Of a DNA stretch of 64,000 nt, positions 7,293-16,884 are shown piece by piece. Source of the stretch: Runella sp. MFBS21 (GTDB lineage: Bacteria; Bacteroidota; Bacteroidia; Cytophagales; Spirosomataceae); NCBI RefSeq assembly GCF_029433105.1, contig NZ_JARNTW010000008.1, forward strand, positions 211,669 to 275,668, in the 5' to 3' direction. A program made the translations under genes and the position numbers. Below the pieces are notes generated by a model, which ran no database searches, was not told where the DNA came from, and saw only the letters and a program-made list of their open reading frames with translations. Each line of letters starts with the position of its first letter. Within the stretch, counting starts at the first letter, position 1.

Positions 7293-10022
7293 CTATTCCA
7301 GCACCCACCCTAAATACACGATACGTCCGATAGGTGCCGCACCATATACTTGTACGGCATTAGCATTGAGGAGATTTGTACCGCCAAGGCGTAAACTACT
7401 CTTTAGTTTGGGAAATCGGTAGCTGACTTGGCCATCGAGCGTCCCGAAAGCTTCAATGTATCCTTCATCTACTGGCATAAAATACTGATAACCACTATTG
7501 TGACGATAATTAAACGCATAAGTAAGATGCTTGATAGGCTCTCCATTGACGCCCAAATTGAACTTATGAGTAGGCGTATTGAAGCCCAAAATCAGCCCAG
7601 GCACGTCGTTTTCGTTGATATTTGACCATGTATAATTAGCGTTGAAATTGAGCTTTTTATGATAAAAATATTCAACACTTGCCAGCACCCCTTGCGTCCG
7701 AACTTGGCGGTCGGCGTTGGCCCATGTCTGAATCAAACGCCCACGGGTGCGGTCGGTAGTAGGCTTCGCAAAATCACCAGTAGCCGCCGGCAGTGGCACA
7801 CCCGTAGGAGTGAGACCATCTTCACGTCCATAAAATCGCAAAGTGCCAATGAAATCGTTGTACAAAGAACGATAATAGCTCAAATCGACGTACAAACCTC
7901 TGGCCAACTGCCCTTTGTAGCCAATCTCCCACGTATTGACCTGCTCAGGGGCTATTTTTTTGATAGTAATGGGTTTCAAAAAATCAGGATTTGCTTGGCC
8001 ATTGGGAAGTGCCGAAACGGCATTGAGTCCTTGGTAGCCTTGTGCAACGTTGCCTGCCACTAACAAACTCCCAAAGTCAAGATAGATAAATTGGTCTAAC
8101 TGCGCAGGTTGACGATAAGCTTGGGCATAATTGAGGCGGAGATTGTGCTGACGATTGCTACCTACACTCAAAACCGCCGAAAGGCGTGGAGAAAAGCGTC
8201 CGCCAAAATTACGGAATCTATCATAACGCCCCGCTGCTGCAAGTTTGAGACGATTTTGCCAAAGCGAATAGCGTGCTTGCCCATATATTCCCCCGTCCCA
8301 ATTTACGATACGGTCACGGATTTGAATATCATTGGTATTGGGAGAAATCGGTGAATTGGGGCCGTCAGAAAACAAAGTCCCGGCGGATTGCAGAAAATGC
8401 GTACGGTACGAACCTCCTGCAATCAAATTGAGTTTTTGGATATTCCATTCTCTTTGCGCGCTAAAATCCCAAAAACGAGCAGTGTTGGCAAAAGCCGCCC
8501 CACGTACCGTTTTGGTACCGTTGATATCAATCAAGCCTACGCCGCTGACGATTTGTTCGCGTAATTGATTAAACAAAGGACTTCCTACGGGCAATTGCAC
8601 TCCCGATGCCAATTGCGATGCCAATGCTTGCGCTGCTTCGATGCTCTGCCCCCCTGCCACTGCTTGCGGCAAGGTATAATTGGCCGGAACGCCTCCCGTA
8701 GGATTAGCCGCATATACATTGGGCAAAGCCGCTCCCGCCGCTAGGCCATTGCCACGCGCCGCCGCAAATACTTGATTCCATAAAGCAAAATAGTTTTGGG
8801 CAAAAGTAGGATAACGTACCCCTGAAGTGGCAGGAGCCATGGGAGCATTCATCAAGCCACTTGCCAGTGAATTCATATCGTAGGCTTTGCCGCCATAATC
8901 GAATACAGTATAAGCCCTTATAAACCACTCATTGGTTTTCAATTCGATACGATGCACATCGTATTTCATACCACGCTGTGCGTAGCGGCTAGTGCTTTGA
9001 AAAATCCCGTTACTTACCGCCAATTTATATTCATAGACGGCTTTCAAGCGATTATTGATTTGCCAATGTAGCGACGGATTGATGCGGAAGTTTCCAGCTT
9101 TGTAATTGCCATTATTAAATAGCTTAAAAGGATTTCCTGCCGATTCGTTCCAGTTGGCCATTTCGGCTTCGGTATATCCTTGGGTATAAATACGATACGC
9201 TGCGCCGTTGTTGAGAGCGGTCAAAGCCGGAGTCGATACCGTAGACCCAACCTCTCCATAACGGTTGATGGCATTCCAGCCCGCAGGATTACCGGTGGCG
9301 TTGTTGAGTGGGTCAGAACCTGCCAATCCTCCCGAAGTCACTCGCTTGATAGCCGCATTGTTGGAAGACAAAAACTCGTCGGCCTCAAAGTAATTAGCGT
9401 TCAATTTAATAGCCCATTTACTACCCAATACTTTGGCATAGCGAACTTGGGCATCTATCATACTTCGATTTCCTCCTCTAAGCGACGCTGATAAACCTTG
9501 GTATTTGAAGGGATCTTTTGAATTCATAAGAAGTACGCCATTGAAAGCATTAGACCCATAGAGGGCAGAGTTGGCCCCAAATACAATGTCTACGCTTTCT
9601 AGATCAAGCTCGCCAATTCCGACCCAATTTCCATAATACAACGACGCAGTAGGCGAAGTGACATCTACATAATCGGCCAATTGCACCACCCGCTCGGCTT
9701 TGGAGCTATTGAAGCCGCGCGTGCTAAAACTAGTAATAAGCCAACTCGACTGACTTACATCAATGCCTTTGAGACGTCCTAAAGAAGAAATCAGTTCTGA
9801 AGAAGGCTGCTTTTGTAGTTGAGCATTGGTCACTCTCTCCACTGTTACGGGAGTTTCCATGAGAGGCTCCGCAGTACGCGAAGCCGAAACAATCACTTCT
9901 TTGAGATATAATGTATCCAATTCTAAACGTCCAACCGAAGTTTTTGGGGGCGTCTGTGCCCTTAAAATGCTCGAAACGATGAGCAGCAAACTCATTAAAA
10001 ATGAAGTAAACAGATTTTTCAT
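7293..10022 (-). CDS. TonB-dependent receptor
   Basis: The 909-residue outer-membrane receptor has a signal peptide to about residue 23 (ending LRAQ) and a plug domain at about 45-170 (VIVSASRTAEPLMETPVTV, then GANSALYGSNAFNGVLLM). A large beta-barrel follows, with the TonB box-like start LYLKEVIVSA. It lacks the leading carboxypeptidase-like regulatory domain of the receptor at 1021-3453. The central barrel has an unusually Ala/Gly/Pro-rich stretch around residues 400-500, probably an extracellular loop. The frame opens with TTG at 10028, but the ATG at 10022 starts the signal peptide and is preferred. It is divergent from the YiaAB gene. A TAnnTTTG-type -7 element (TAAGTTTG on the minus strand, 10052-10059) is a possible promoter. 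The ligand is unknown. Confidence 0.88.
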   Translation of the reverse strand: MKNLFTSFLMSLLLIVSSILRAQTPPKTSVGRLELDTLYLKEVIVSASRTAEPLMETPVTVERVTNAQLQKQPSSELISSLGRLKGIDVSQSSWLITSFSTRGFNSSKAERVVQLADYVDVTSPTASLYYGNWVGIGELDLESVDIVFGANSALYGSNAFNGVLLMNSKDPFKYQGLSASLRGGNRSMIDAQVRYAKVLGSKWAIKLNANYFEADEFLSSNNAAIKRVTSGGLAGSDPLNNATGNPAGWNAINRYGEVGSTVSTPALTALNNGAAYRIYTQGYTEAEMANWNESAGNPFKLFNNGNYKAGNFRINPSLHWQINNRLKAVYEYKLAVSNGIFQSTSRYAQRGMKYDVHRIELKTNEWFIRAYTVFDYGGKAYDMNSLASGLMNAPMAPATSGVRYPTFAQNYFALWNQVFAAARGNGLAAGAALPNVYAANPTGGVPANYTLPQAVAGGQSIEAAQALASQLASGVQLPVGSPLFNQLREQIVSGVGLIDINGTKTVRGAAFANTARFWDFSAQREWNIQKLNLIAGGSYRTHFLQSAGTLFSDGPNSPISPNTNDIQIRDRIVNWDGGIYGQARYSLWQNRLKLAAAGRYDRFRNFGGRFSPRLSAVLSVGSNRQHNLRLNYAQAYRQPAQLDQFIYLDFGSLLVAGNVAQGYQGLNAVSALPNGQANPDFLKPITIKKIAPEQVNTWEIGYKGQLARGLYVDLSYYRSLYNDFIGTLRFYGREDGLTPTGVPLPAATGDFAKPTTDRTRGRLIQTWANADRQVRTQGVLASVEYFYHKKLNFNANYTWSNINENDVPGLILGFNTPTHKFNLGVNGEPIKHLTYAFNYRHNSGYQYFMPVDEGYIEAFGTLDGQVSYRFPKLKSSLRLGGTNLLNANAVQVYGAAPIGRIVYLGWVLE

Positions 10023-10208
10023 AATCAATATTAAAGGTGGTTTTGAGGGAACAAACTTAGAAAGAAACCTTTAGGTTGTATATCTTTTCTCGGCTCAAAA
10101 AGACCTTAAAATAAGTGTATCCTCAGAAAATCAGCCATTTAGTTGTATATGACTGGTTTTTCTTAAAAATTCGCTTCACAATTTTTCACCTAAAATCACT
10201 TACAGCCA

Positions 10209-10601
10209 ATGTACCAAAAACCATCTGGTGCTTTTATTGCTGCGTCTTGGATAGCCCTCGCCGCAGGTATGGCAGGATTTATCATCGGCCTATGGAGAGC
10301 CGAAATGCTCCTCAACGAAAAGGGATATTATTTTACCATTCTAATGTATGGATTGTTTTCGGCAGTATCGGTACAAAAGTGCGTTCGCGACCGCTTAGAA
10401 GGCATCCCTGTTACAGACATTTATTATGGAATCAGTTGGTTTTCGACCATTCTGTCCATTAGTTTATTAGCAGTGGGGCTTTGGAATGCCACCATGCTTG
10501 CGAGCGAAAAGGGATTCTATGCCTTTGCTTTTTTGCTCAGTATCTTTGGGGCTATTGCGGTTCAGAAAAACACCCGCGACAGCGAAGACGCTAAAAAATA
10601 A
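10209..10601 (+). CDS. YiaA/YiaB-family inner membrane protein
   Basis: This 130-residue protein contains two tandem copies of a two-helix unit. Each copy has the pattern GLW-A-ML-EKGYYF (first at about 27-43, second at about 92-108), followed by a membrane helix and a K-x-x-RD motif (CVRDR, NTRDS). This is the YiaAB two-helix domain architecture. The proteins are predicted four-helix inner-membrane proteins without known function. The gene is monocistronic by position, followed by a strong stem-loop at 10618-10648. Confidence 0.8.
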   Translation: MYQKPSGAFIAASWIALAAGMAGFIIGLWRAEMLLNEKGYYFTILMYGLFSAVSVQKCVRDRLEGIPVTDIYYGISWFSTILSISLLAVGLWNATMLASEKGFYAFAFLLSIFGAIAVQKNTRDSEDAKK

Positions 10602-10617
10602 GCATAAAGAATACATG

Positions 10618-10648
10618 ACTTGGCAAAGGTAAGCTACCTTTGCCAAGT
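10618..10648 (+). terminator. 14-bp perfect stem-loop after YiaAB gene
   Basis: Arms ACTTGGCAAAGGTA and TACCTTTGCCAAGT enclose a 3-nt loop. It starts 17 bp after the stop codon of the YiaAB gene. There is no T-run, so it may be a 3'-end stabiliser or a weak terminator and not a classical intrinsic one. Confidence 0.55.
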
Positions 10649-10701
10649 CTAGAATACAGGAGAGAGAATCATTCTAGCGATACCTCCAAAATATCATTTG
10701 C

Positions 10702-11628
10702 ATGATTACTCGCGTCCTAACGTTGTTTCTTTGTGTTGGTTTTGTAAAACTCTACGCTCAAAAAAAACAAATCGCCATTACAGTCGATGATTTGCCGTTT
10801 GTAAATGAGATTTCGCTTCAAAATTCCGTTGAGAATACTCAAAAATTGATGGAAACTTTGAAGAAAAATCAAATTTCTGCGATTGGATTTGTCAATGAAT
10901 CGGCTCTTTACCGAAAATGGGGAGAAGTAGATGAGCGAATTGATTTACTCAATACGTGGCTCCTCAACGGGCATTCGCTCGGAAATCATACCTACTCCCA
11001 CCCTTCCTTCAATGCTACCTCCTTGGAAGATTACAAAATTGACTTTCTCAAAGGCGAAAATGTAACCTCCAAACTTACCAAAGCCCACGGCACTGTGTTG
11101 CGTTATTTTAGGCATCCATTTTTACAAACGGGTAGCGATAGCCTCAAAAAATATGGCTTCAACCAGTTTTTGGCACAACGTGGCTATCAAATCGCCCCTG
11201 TGACGATTGACAACGAAGATTACATTTTCAATAAAGTATATCGCGATGCCTACTTGAAAGGCAATCAAGCCCAAATGCAACGCGCCTTAGAAGCTTATAT
11301 CACGTATTTAGAGGCTTTGTTTGATTATTTTGAAAAATTGGCTTTTGTCCTCGAAAATCGCCCCATAAAGCACATTTTCCTTTGTCATGCGAACTTGATT
11401 AATAGCCAACATTTTGACAAGGTCATCGCGGTGATGCAAAAACGACAGTATGAATTTGTGACGCTAGACGAAGCCCTCACCGACCCGATTTATCAAAGTA
11501 CTGAAACCTATGTAGGAAAAGGAGGGTTTTCGTGGCTCCACCGCTGGAAACTAAGTAGAAATGTCAAATTCCCTCATCATGAGCCGTCTATCCCCGACGA
11601 TATTATGAAGCTGTACGAGGCCAAATAA
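10702..11628 (+). CDS. Exported polysaccharide deacetylase (NodB fold)
   Basis: The 308-residue protein has an N-terminal signal peptide (about residues 1-19, ending LYAQ). Carbohydrate esterase 4 motifs follow: TVDD at 27-30 (catalytic base and metal ligand), HSLGNHTYSHPS at 91-102 (metal-binding histidines), and RYFRHPF near 133. The enzyme should remove acetyl groups from a cell-wall or extracellular N-acetylated sugar polymer. The C-terminal 80 residues, with HLFLCHANL-like motif 5 (IKHIFLCHANLIN), complete the fold. It is followed 31 bp later by a VOC gene on the same strand, possibly co-transcribed without an obvious functional link. Confidence 0.88.
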   Translation: MITRVLTLFLCVGFVKLYAQKKQIAITVDDLPFVNEISLQNSVENTQKLMETLKKNQISAIGFVNESALYRKWGEVDERIDLLNTWLLNGHSLGNHTYSHPSFNATSLEDYKIDFLKGENVTSKLTKAHGTVLRYFRHPFLQTGSDSLKKYGFNQFLAQRGYQIAPVTIDNEDYIFNKVYRDAYLKGNQAQMQRALEAYITYLEALFDYFEKLAFVLENRPIKHIFLCHANLINSQHFDKVIAVMQKRQYEFVTLDEALTDPIYQSTETYVGKGGFSWLHRWKLSRNVKFPHHEPSIPDDIMKLYEAK

Positions 11629-11659
11629 TGTTTTGCTCTAAATTGATGATTATTTTTTT

Positions 11660-12055
11660 ATGCATATTGGACATATTTCCTTATTGGTAGCAGACTACGA
11701 CGAAGCCATTGACTTTTATACCCAAAAACTTGGATTTGTCCTTTTGGAAGATACGCCCCTCTCTCCTCAGAAGCGGTGGGTACTTGTAGCTCCTTCGCCT
11801 ACATCAGAGTGTAGTTTATTGCTGGCCAAAGCCGCCAATGAAGAGCAGCAAATGCAAATTGGGAGACAAAGCGGAGGTCGTGTTTTTTTGTTTTTATATA
11901 CCGATACTTTCTGGGAAACATATGAGCGCCTAAAATCCCAAGGGGTTATTTTTTTGGAATCACCACGTCAAGAGCCCTACGGTTGGGTAGTTGTGTTTCA
12001 AGATTTATACGGCAATAAATGGGATTTATTAGAAAACAAAAAGCCTAAAAGCTAA
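11660..12055 (+). CDS. VOC-family (glyoxalase/bleomycin-resistance fold) protein
   Basis: This 131-residue single-domain protein begins with the VOC start pattern MHIGHISLLVADYDEAIDFY, followed by KLGF and a second half ending in F-DLYGNKWDLLE. His2 or His5 and the late Glu are the likely metal ligands of a betaalphabetabetabeta module pair. The family covers lyases, dioxygenases and resistance proteins, and the sequence does not tell which. Its length is normal for a stand-alone VOC protein. Confidence 0.8.
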   Translation: MHIGHISLLVADYDEAIDFYTQKLGFVLLEDTPLSPQKRWVLVAPSPTSECSLLLAKAANEEQQMQIGRQSGGRVFLFLYTDTFWETYERLKSQGVIFLESPRQEPYGWVVVFQDLYGNKWDLLENKKPKS

Positions 12056-12078
12056 GTACCATTTATTCTCTAAAGATT

Positions 12079-12198
12079 TGCGTCAGAGACGCAGCACTAT
12101 TTTTGACCCAAATGGTAGTTTGGGTCAAGCTATCACTCCCAGCATGATGTCGGTACGGAATCGTATCGCCGATGCAATGACACAAAGTCCCTGACTTT
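12079..12198. other. Cluster of four consecutive hairpins in an intergenic region
   Basis: Four inverted repeats follow one another. TGCGTC-AGA-GACGCA lies at 12079-12093. TTGACCCAAA with TTTGGGTCAA around a 6-nt loop lies at 12103-12128. TCGGTACG-GAAT-CGTA plus CCGA with a 3-nt bulge lies at 12150-12172. AAAGTC-CCT-GACTTT lies at 12184-12198. No open reading frame of note covers the stretch. This density of structure suggests a dispersed REP-like element or a structured RNA in the gap between the VOC gene and murF-alr. Copy number elsewhere in the genome is not visible from here. Confidence 0.6.
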
Positions 12199-12276
12199 AG
12201 TTAATATTAGGTAAACAATTACCTCTATTTTATCTATCTCATTTTGAGTTTTACCAAAAACATCAGGCATAACTAT

Positions 12277-12284
12277 TACTTTTG
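12277..12284 (+). promoter_or_regulatory. Possible -7 element for murF-alr
   Basis: TACTTTTG matches the Bacteroidota -7 consensus TAnnTTTG and lies 20 bp before the ATG of murF-alr. No well-spaced -33 TTG is visible, so support is modest. Confidence 0.35.
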
Positions 12285-12304
12285 GCGGAAATTTTCTGAC
12301 AAAA

Positions 12305-14785
12305 ATGACGATCACAACCTTCCAAAATACGGATATTCAAACCAATGCGACTTATTTATTGACTGATAGTCGGCAATTGATTTTCCCTCAGCAAACCCTC
12401 TTTTTTGCCATCAAAGGCGCGCGACACGACGGCCATCAATATATTTTAGAACTTTATCAAAAAGGCGTACGACAGTTTGTGGTAGAGCAAAAATCCCTTT
12501 CTGAAGCGTTTATAGCGCAGTTGGAAACTTTGGATGATGCTCAAATCTGGGAAGTAGAAAGTAGCCTCAAAGCCCTGCAAGACTTGGTCAAACGCCACCG
12601 TACTCAATTCGACATTCCAGTCATTGGTATCACCGGAAGTAATGGCAAAACCATCGTCAAAGAATGGCTTAGTCATCTTTTAAGTGCTGATTTTCGGATT
12701 GTAAAAAGTCCCAAAAGCTATAATTCGCAGATTGGCGTACCGCTATCGGTATGGCAAATGAATGATACGCATACGCTAGGGATTTTTGAAGCAGGGATTT
12801 CGCAAGTTCATGAAATGAAATCCCTGCAAGAAATCATCAGACCGACCATTGGCATTTTTACTAACATTGGCTCGGCTCATGATGAAGGTTTTAGAAGTCG
12901 TAAACAAAAAGTAACCGAAAAACTTCGCCTCTTTACTCAGTGCAAACAACTCATCTATCGTGCCGACTACTCTGACATTGACGAAGAAATCAAGCTTATC
13001 CTGAAACCTGTCAATCCTCAATGTGAGCTTGTCAGTTGGGGACAAAGTCCTGATGCTACGATTCAAGTAGAATGGCAAATCGACCAAGAAAACAGCTACA
13101 TCGTACTAAATTCGGCATTAGAAGCGTACGACAATCATCTGTTTTCTGTTCCCTTTACCGATGAAGCCTCAATTGAAAATATTACTCATTGCATCATACT
13201 AATGCTGACAATGGGCATACCCTCTCACGAAATTCGTCAGCGGGTATTACGTCTGCGCCCGATTTCGATGCGCCTCGAACTGAAGGAAGGAACTAACAAT
13301 TGCTATTTGATTGACGACACCTACAACAACGATTTGGTAGGATTGAGCATCGCACTTAATTTTCTGAGTCAACAAGAACAACGTCCTCAAAAAATAGCCA
13401 TTTTGTCGGACTTGCTCCAAACTGGTCAGAAAGAAGAGGAGCTTTATGCTCAAATTAATACCTTACTTCAAGAAAAAGGCATCCAAAAACTTATGGCGAT
13501 TGGCGAGGCGTTTGCGCGCAATGCTACTTTGATCCAAATCGAGGCCACTTATTTTATTTCTACCGACGATTTTTTGTCGAAACTCACACCTCATTCATTC
13601 CGCGATGCACTCATACTTATCAAAGGAGCTAGACCTTTTCAGTTTGAGCGAATTGTGCACCGTTTACAACAAAAAGTTCACGGAACTGTACTCGAAATCA
13701 ACCTTGACGCCCTTACTCATAATCTCAATTTTTATCGAAGTAAGGTGGGCAACAACACCAAAATCATGGCAATGGTCAAAGCTTTTGCCTATGGCAGTGG
13801 AAGCGCAGAAGTAGCGCAGTTGTTACAATTTCACCGGGTCGATTATCTAGCCGTAGCCTATGCTGATGAAGGAGTTAGCCTGCGGCAAAATGGGATAGAA
13901 CTACCAATAATGGTCATGAATCCTTCGCCCAACACCTTCTACAAACTCATTGAATACCAACTAGAACCCGAAATTTATAGCCACAAAATACTAGACGAAT
14001 GGTTGTTTTTTCTGAATTCATCTCTGACAGATGCTTCTCCTAAACATCTCATCCATCTCAAGCTTGACACAGGGATGCATCGGCTTGGTTTTACAGAAAC
14101 AGATATACCGTCGCTAATTAAAAAATTAAACCAACATCCCCATATTCGAGTAGCGTCAATATTTTCACACCTAGTAGGAGCCGACGAAGCGATTCATAAT
14201 GATTTTACACAACTACAACTCAAGCGCTTTGAAGCAGGTTCTTCTCACCTTCAGGAAGCTTTGGGATACAAGCCTTTGCGCCACATCCTCAATTCTGCTG
14301 GCATAGTGCGCTTTTCAGAACATAAGTTTGACATGGTTCGATTGGGTATTGGATTGTATGGGGTAGAAGTCAATCAACTCGAACAAAGAGCTTTACAGCA
14401 AATTGGCACTTTCAAGACGGTAGTATCTCAAGTCAAACAACTACCCGCTGGCGAAACCATCGGTTATAGCCGCGTGGGAGTTTTGAGCAAACCTTCGACT
14501 ATTGCTACCATAGCGATTGGCTATGCCGATGGCTATGACCGTCGTTTTGGAAAAGGCATAGGCAAAGTTCTCATCAATGGCATGCTATGCCCGGTAGTCG
14601 GCAATGTATGTATGGATATGACGATGGTAGATGCTACAGGAGTGACCGTACAAGAAGGCGATGAAGTGATTATTTTTGGCAACGATTTGCCGATTTATCA
14701 ATTGGCCCAACAGATTGGGACCATACCTTACGAACTGTTGACAGGCATCAGCGAACGGGTCAAGCGCGTTTTTTATAAAGAATAA
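12305..14785 (+). CDS. murF-alr: Bifunctional MurF ligase / alanine racemase
   Basis: This 826-residue fusion has an N-terminal Mur ligase of the MurF type (about 1-450; ATP loop GITGSNGKT at 108-116, and ligase signatures such as MRLELKEG and IDDTYNN). The C-terminal half is a fold-III PLP alanine racemase (about 455-826; IMAMVKAFAYGSG with the PLP lysine at about 492, then HLKLDTGMHRLGF, ETIGYSRVGV with the catalytic tyrosine, and GNVCMDMTMVD). It makes D-alanine and attaches D-Ala-D-Ala to UDP-MurNAc-tripeptide in peptidoglycan synthesis. This fusion is characteristic of Bacteroidota. All key residues seem present, so both halves should be active. A convergent terminator follows directly. 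Confidence 0.96.
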   Translation: MTITTFQNTDIQTNATYLLTDSRQLIFPQQTLFFAIKGARHDGHQYILELYQKGVRQFVVEQKSLSEAFIAQLETLDDAQIWEVESSLKALQDLVKRHRTQFDIPVIGITGSNGKTIVKEWLSHLLSADFRIVKSPKSYNSQIGVPLSVWQMNDTHTLGIFEAGISQVHEMKSLQEIIRPTIGIFTNIGSAHDEGFRSRKQKVTEKLRLFTQCKQLIYRADYSDIDEEIKLILKPVNPQCELVSWGQSPDATIQVEWQIDQENSYIVLNSALEAYDNHLFSVPFTDEASIENITHCIILMLTMGIPSHEIRQRVLRLRPISMRLELKEGTNNCYLIDDTYNNDLVGLSIALNFLSQQEQRPQKIAILSDLLQTGQKEEELYAQINTLLQEKGIQKLMAIGEAFARNATLIQIEATYFISTDDFLSKLTPHSFRDALILIKGARPFQFERIVHRLQQKVHGTVLEINLDALTHNLNFYRSKVGNNTKIMAMVKAFAYGSGSAEVAQLLQFHRVDYLAVAYADEGVSLRQNGIELPIMVMNPSPNTFYKLIEYQLEPEIYSHKILDEWLFFLNSSLTDASPKHLIHLKLDTGMHRLGFTETDIPSLIKKLNQHPHIRVASIFSHLVGADEAIHNDFTQLQLKRFEAGSSHLQEALGYKPLRHILNSAGIVRFSEHKFDMVRLGIGLYGVEVNQLEQRALQQIGTFKTVVSQVKQLPAGETIGYSRVGVLSKPSTIATIAIGYADGYDRRFGKGIGKVLINGMLCPVVGNVCMDMTMVDATGVTVQEGDEVIIFGNDLPIYQLAQQIGTIPYELLTGISERVKRVFYKE

Positions 14786-14811
14786 AGGCTAGGAAATTGC
14801 TCCCTAGCCTT
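14785..14811. terminator. Bidirectional terminator between convergent genes
   Basis: Arms AAGGCTAGG and CCTAGCCTT form a perfect 9-bp stem overlapping the end of murF-alr. T-rich sequence follows on both strands. It lies between the convergent murF-alr and the exported coiled-coil gene, as expected for a shared terminator. Confidence 0.6.
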
Positions 14812-14833
14812 AGTTTCATTTCTATCAATTGAA

Positions 14834-15478
14834 TCACTGTTTGGTAGGAATTTTGGCTTTGGCATCATCAAAACTCCGTTTTTTAGTTTCTAAGTCCGTT
14901 TGCGAAGTAGCTACATCTTTCTCGTTGATTTCTAAATCCTTTTTAAGATTCGCTAGTTCTTTTTCCGTTTTTTCGATATCTTTTTTGAGACTTTCTCCCT
15001 TACGGGTAAGTTTACTAAAATTCTTTTCGGCATCTTTCATGGCTTCTTCGGCCACGCGAGCATCATCATATAGAATGGCATCCTCGGCAAATTTTTTCAA
15101 GAAAGCTTCTGCTTCTGCATACCCTTTGGTGCCCTGAGTCACATAAGAACCATTCCCTAAATCCAAGTAAATAAACACTTGCGAGAGCCCCTTTTTAGCA
15201 CTGACTTGACTTGCCAAATTGATAGGCGAAGAAGATATACTTGAAATGCTTGCACTAGCCACCCGGTATACCCCTCCTCTGGAGCTATTGACTTTGCCGT
15301 ATTGTTTTAAATAATCCTCCCAGTACTTTCCCAAATACTTTTCTTCGATTTTTGTCGTTACATATAAGCCTTCGAAGCTTGCTTTATCAATATCCCTTTT
15401 GTCAGGCAAAACAGTCTGAGCCATGCTCGAATACCCTAAAATACATACAATTGCGAAAACAAATATCCTTTTCATCAT
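14834..15478 (-). CDS. Exported hypothetical protein with C-terminal coiled coil
   Basis: The 214-residue protein carries a signal peptide (MMKRIFVFAIVCILG, ending SSMAQ). A mixed domain of about 100 residues follows, then a long, strongly charged helical segment (about 130-210) rich in Lys/Glu heptads (KKDIEKTEKELANLKKDLE), predicted to be a coiled coil. It is therefore a periplasmic or surface protein that may oligomerise. The frame extends upstream to 15541, but that extension lacks signal-peptide character; the ATG at 15478 is chosen. I recognise no family. It is convergent with murF-alr and divergent from the desaturase gene. Confidence 0.7.
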   Translation of the reverse strand: MMKRIFVFAIVCILGYSSMAQTVLPDKRDIDKASFEGLYVTTKIEEKYLGKYWEDYLKQYGKVNSSRGGVYRVASASISSISSSPINLASQVSAKKGLSQVFIYLDLGNGSYVTQGTKGYAEAEAFLKKFAEDAILYDDARVAEEAMKDAEKNFSKLTRKGESLKKDIEKTEKELANLKKDLEINEKDVATSQTDLETKKRSFDDAKAKIPTKQ

Positions 15479-15755
15479 TAATTTGGTTTTTAATTTTGAC
15501 GTAAAATAAACCTTTAAGGTCACAACTTTACAAATAAACATTTACATTTTGTCCGACATTCCACCACATATTTCTATGATTTTTAACAGTTTTCAGCGGA
15601 ATTCAGTACTTTTATCATAATTCAAACTTATATTTATACCCTCGTTCAACTACGATTCAAAGAAAAGCTTCAGTATCTAGTCTGCAAGTCCCTACATTGC
15701 CTACTCTCTATGCAGTTTTTTACCAATCTATGATGAACTTACATCTCTAAACCTT

Positions 15756-16877
15756 TTGCAAGTGAAGTCTAAAAGTAATCCAAGATTTGTCAACAAAGAC
15801 AAGAATTTATTTTTTCCTACCCTCAAGAAAAGAGTAGATGCCTATTTTAAAGAACGCAATCTTTCCAAAAATGCCAACCAAGTCTTAATTGTAAAAACGA
15901 TAGCTCTTACCGCCCTGTATGTGCTTCCGTTTATTTTAATATTGGTTTTGCAGCCTCCTTTGAGCGTCAGCTTAGTGTTATGGTTTATGATGGGAATCGG
16001 ACTAGCGGGCCTAGGGATGAGCGTAATGCACGATGCAAATCATGGCGCTTATTCAGAAAATGACGCCGTCAACTACTGGATAGGCAACATCTATCTTGGT
16101 ATGCTGGGCGGCTCTACTTTCAATTGGAATCTACAGCATAACGTCTTACATCATATGTATACCAATGTGGTACATGTAGATGAAGACATTAACGATAAGC
16201 TGGTACTTAAGTTTTCACCCCATACTCCCGTCAAATCATTTCATCAGCTTCAATGGCTCTATGCCTTCTTTTTTTATGGTTTGCTTTCGCTTTATTGGGT
16301 TACTTTAAAGGACTTTATTCAATTTACGATTCATATCCGCAACGGCGTCAATACAAACACTAAAGCTCAAAATGCCGTAACGTTGTCTAAAATTATCCTT
16401 GCTAAAGTGCTGTATTATGCTGTAATCATCGGTATTCCTACAATTGGCTTTCACATTCCAGTGGGAGAGGTGATTTTGGGCTTTTTAATGATGCACTTTG
16501 TAGGGGGAATTATCTTGACCACGATTTTTCAATTAGCTCATTCGGTGGAAGGTACGAGTCATCCACTACCCAACGAAAAAGGGATCATCGAAAACGACTG
16601 GGCAATTCATCAGCTCAATACGACTGTCAATTTCTCTCGTCACAACAAATGGCTGTCATGGTATGTAGGTGGGTTAAACTTTCAAGTAGAACACCATTTA
16701 TTTCCAAAGATTTCGCATGTTCATTATCCAGCGTTATCAGGAATTGTCAAAGATACCGCTCAAGAATTTGGCGTACCTTATCTCGAAAACCCAACCTTTG
16801 GAGTAGCACTTAAATCTCACATTGCTACCCTACACCAACTTGGCAGACTTCCCGACATGAATGAAGCCCTCGGATAA
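15756..16877 (+). CDS. Membrane fatty acid desaturase
   Basis: This protein of about 373 residues shows the three histidine boxes of acyl-lipid/acyl-CoA desaturases: HDANH (92-96), HNVLHH (128-133) and QVEHH (around 311). Four to six membrane segments lie between them. The enzyme introduces a double bond into membrane fatty acids using a di-iron centre, oxygen and an electron donor. No ATG is available near the N-terminus; the frame opens with TTG at 15756 and a GTG at 15762, and the GTG is the likelier true start. The stop is only 7 bp from the stop of a convergent response-regulator gene, which invites comparison with DesK-DesR control of desaturases in Bacillus (inference). Confidence 0.88.
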   Translation: MQVKSKSNPRFVNKDKNLFFPTLKKRVDAYFKERNLSKNANQVLIVKTIALTALYVLPFILILVLQPPLSVSLVLWFMMGIGLAGLGMSVMHDANHGAYSENDAVNYWIGNIYLGMLGGSTFNWNLQHNVLHHMYTNVVHVDEDINDKLVLKFSPHTPVKSFHQLQWLYAFFFYGLLSLYWVTLKDFIQFTIHIRNGVNTNTKAQNAVTLSKIILAKVLYYAVIIGIPTIGFHIPVGEVILGFLMMHFVGGIILTTIFQLAHSVEGTSHPLPNEKGIIENDWAIHQLNTTVNFSRHNKWLSWYVGGLNFQVEHHLFPKISHVHYPALSGIVKDTAQEFGVPYLENPTFGVALKSHIATLHQLGRLPDMNEALG

Positions 16878-16884
16878 AAAAAGC

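Noticed and set aside
12133..12315. 60-aa minus-strand frame before murF-alr
   Set aside because: It overlaps the hairpin cluster and the murF-alr start and has no signal of coding.
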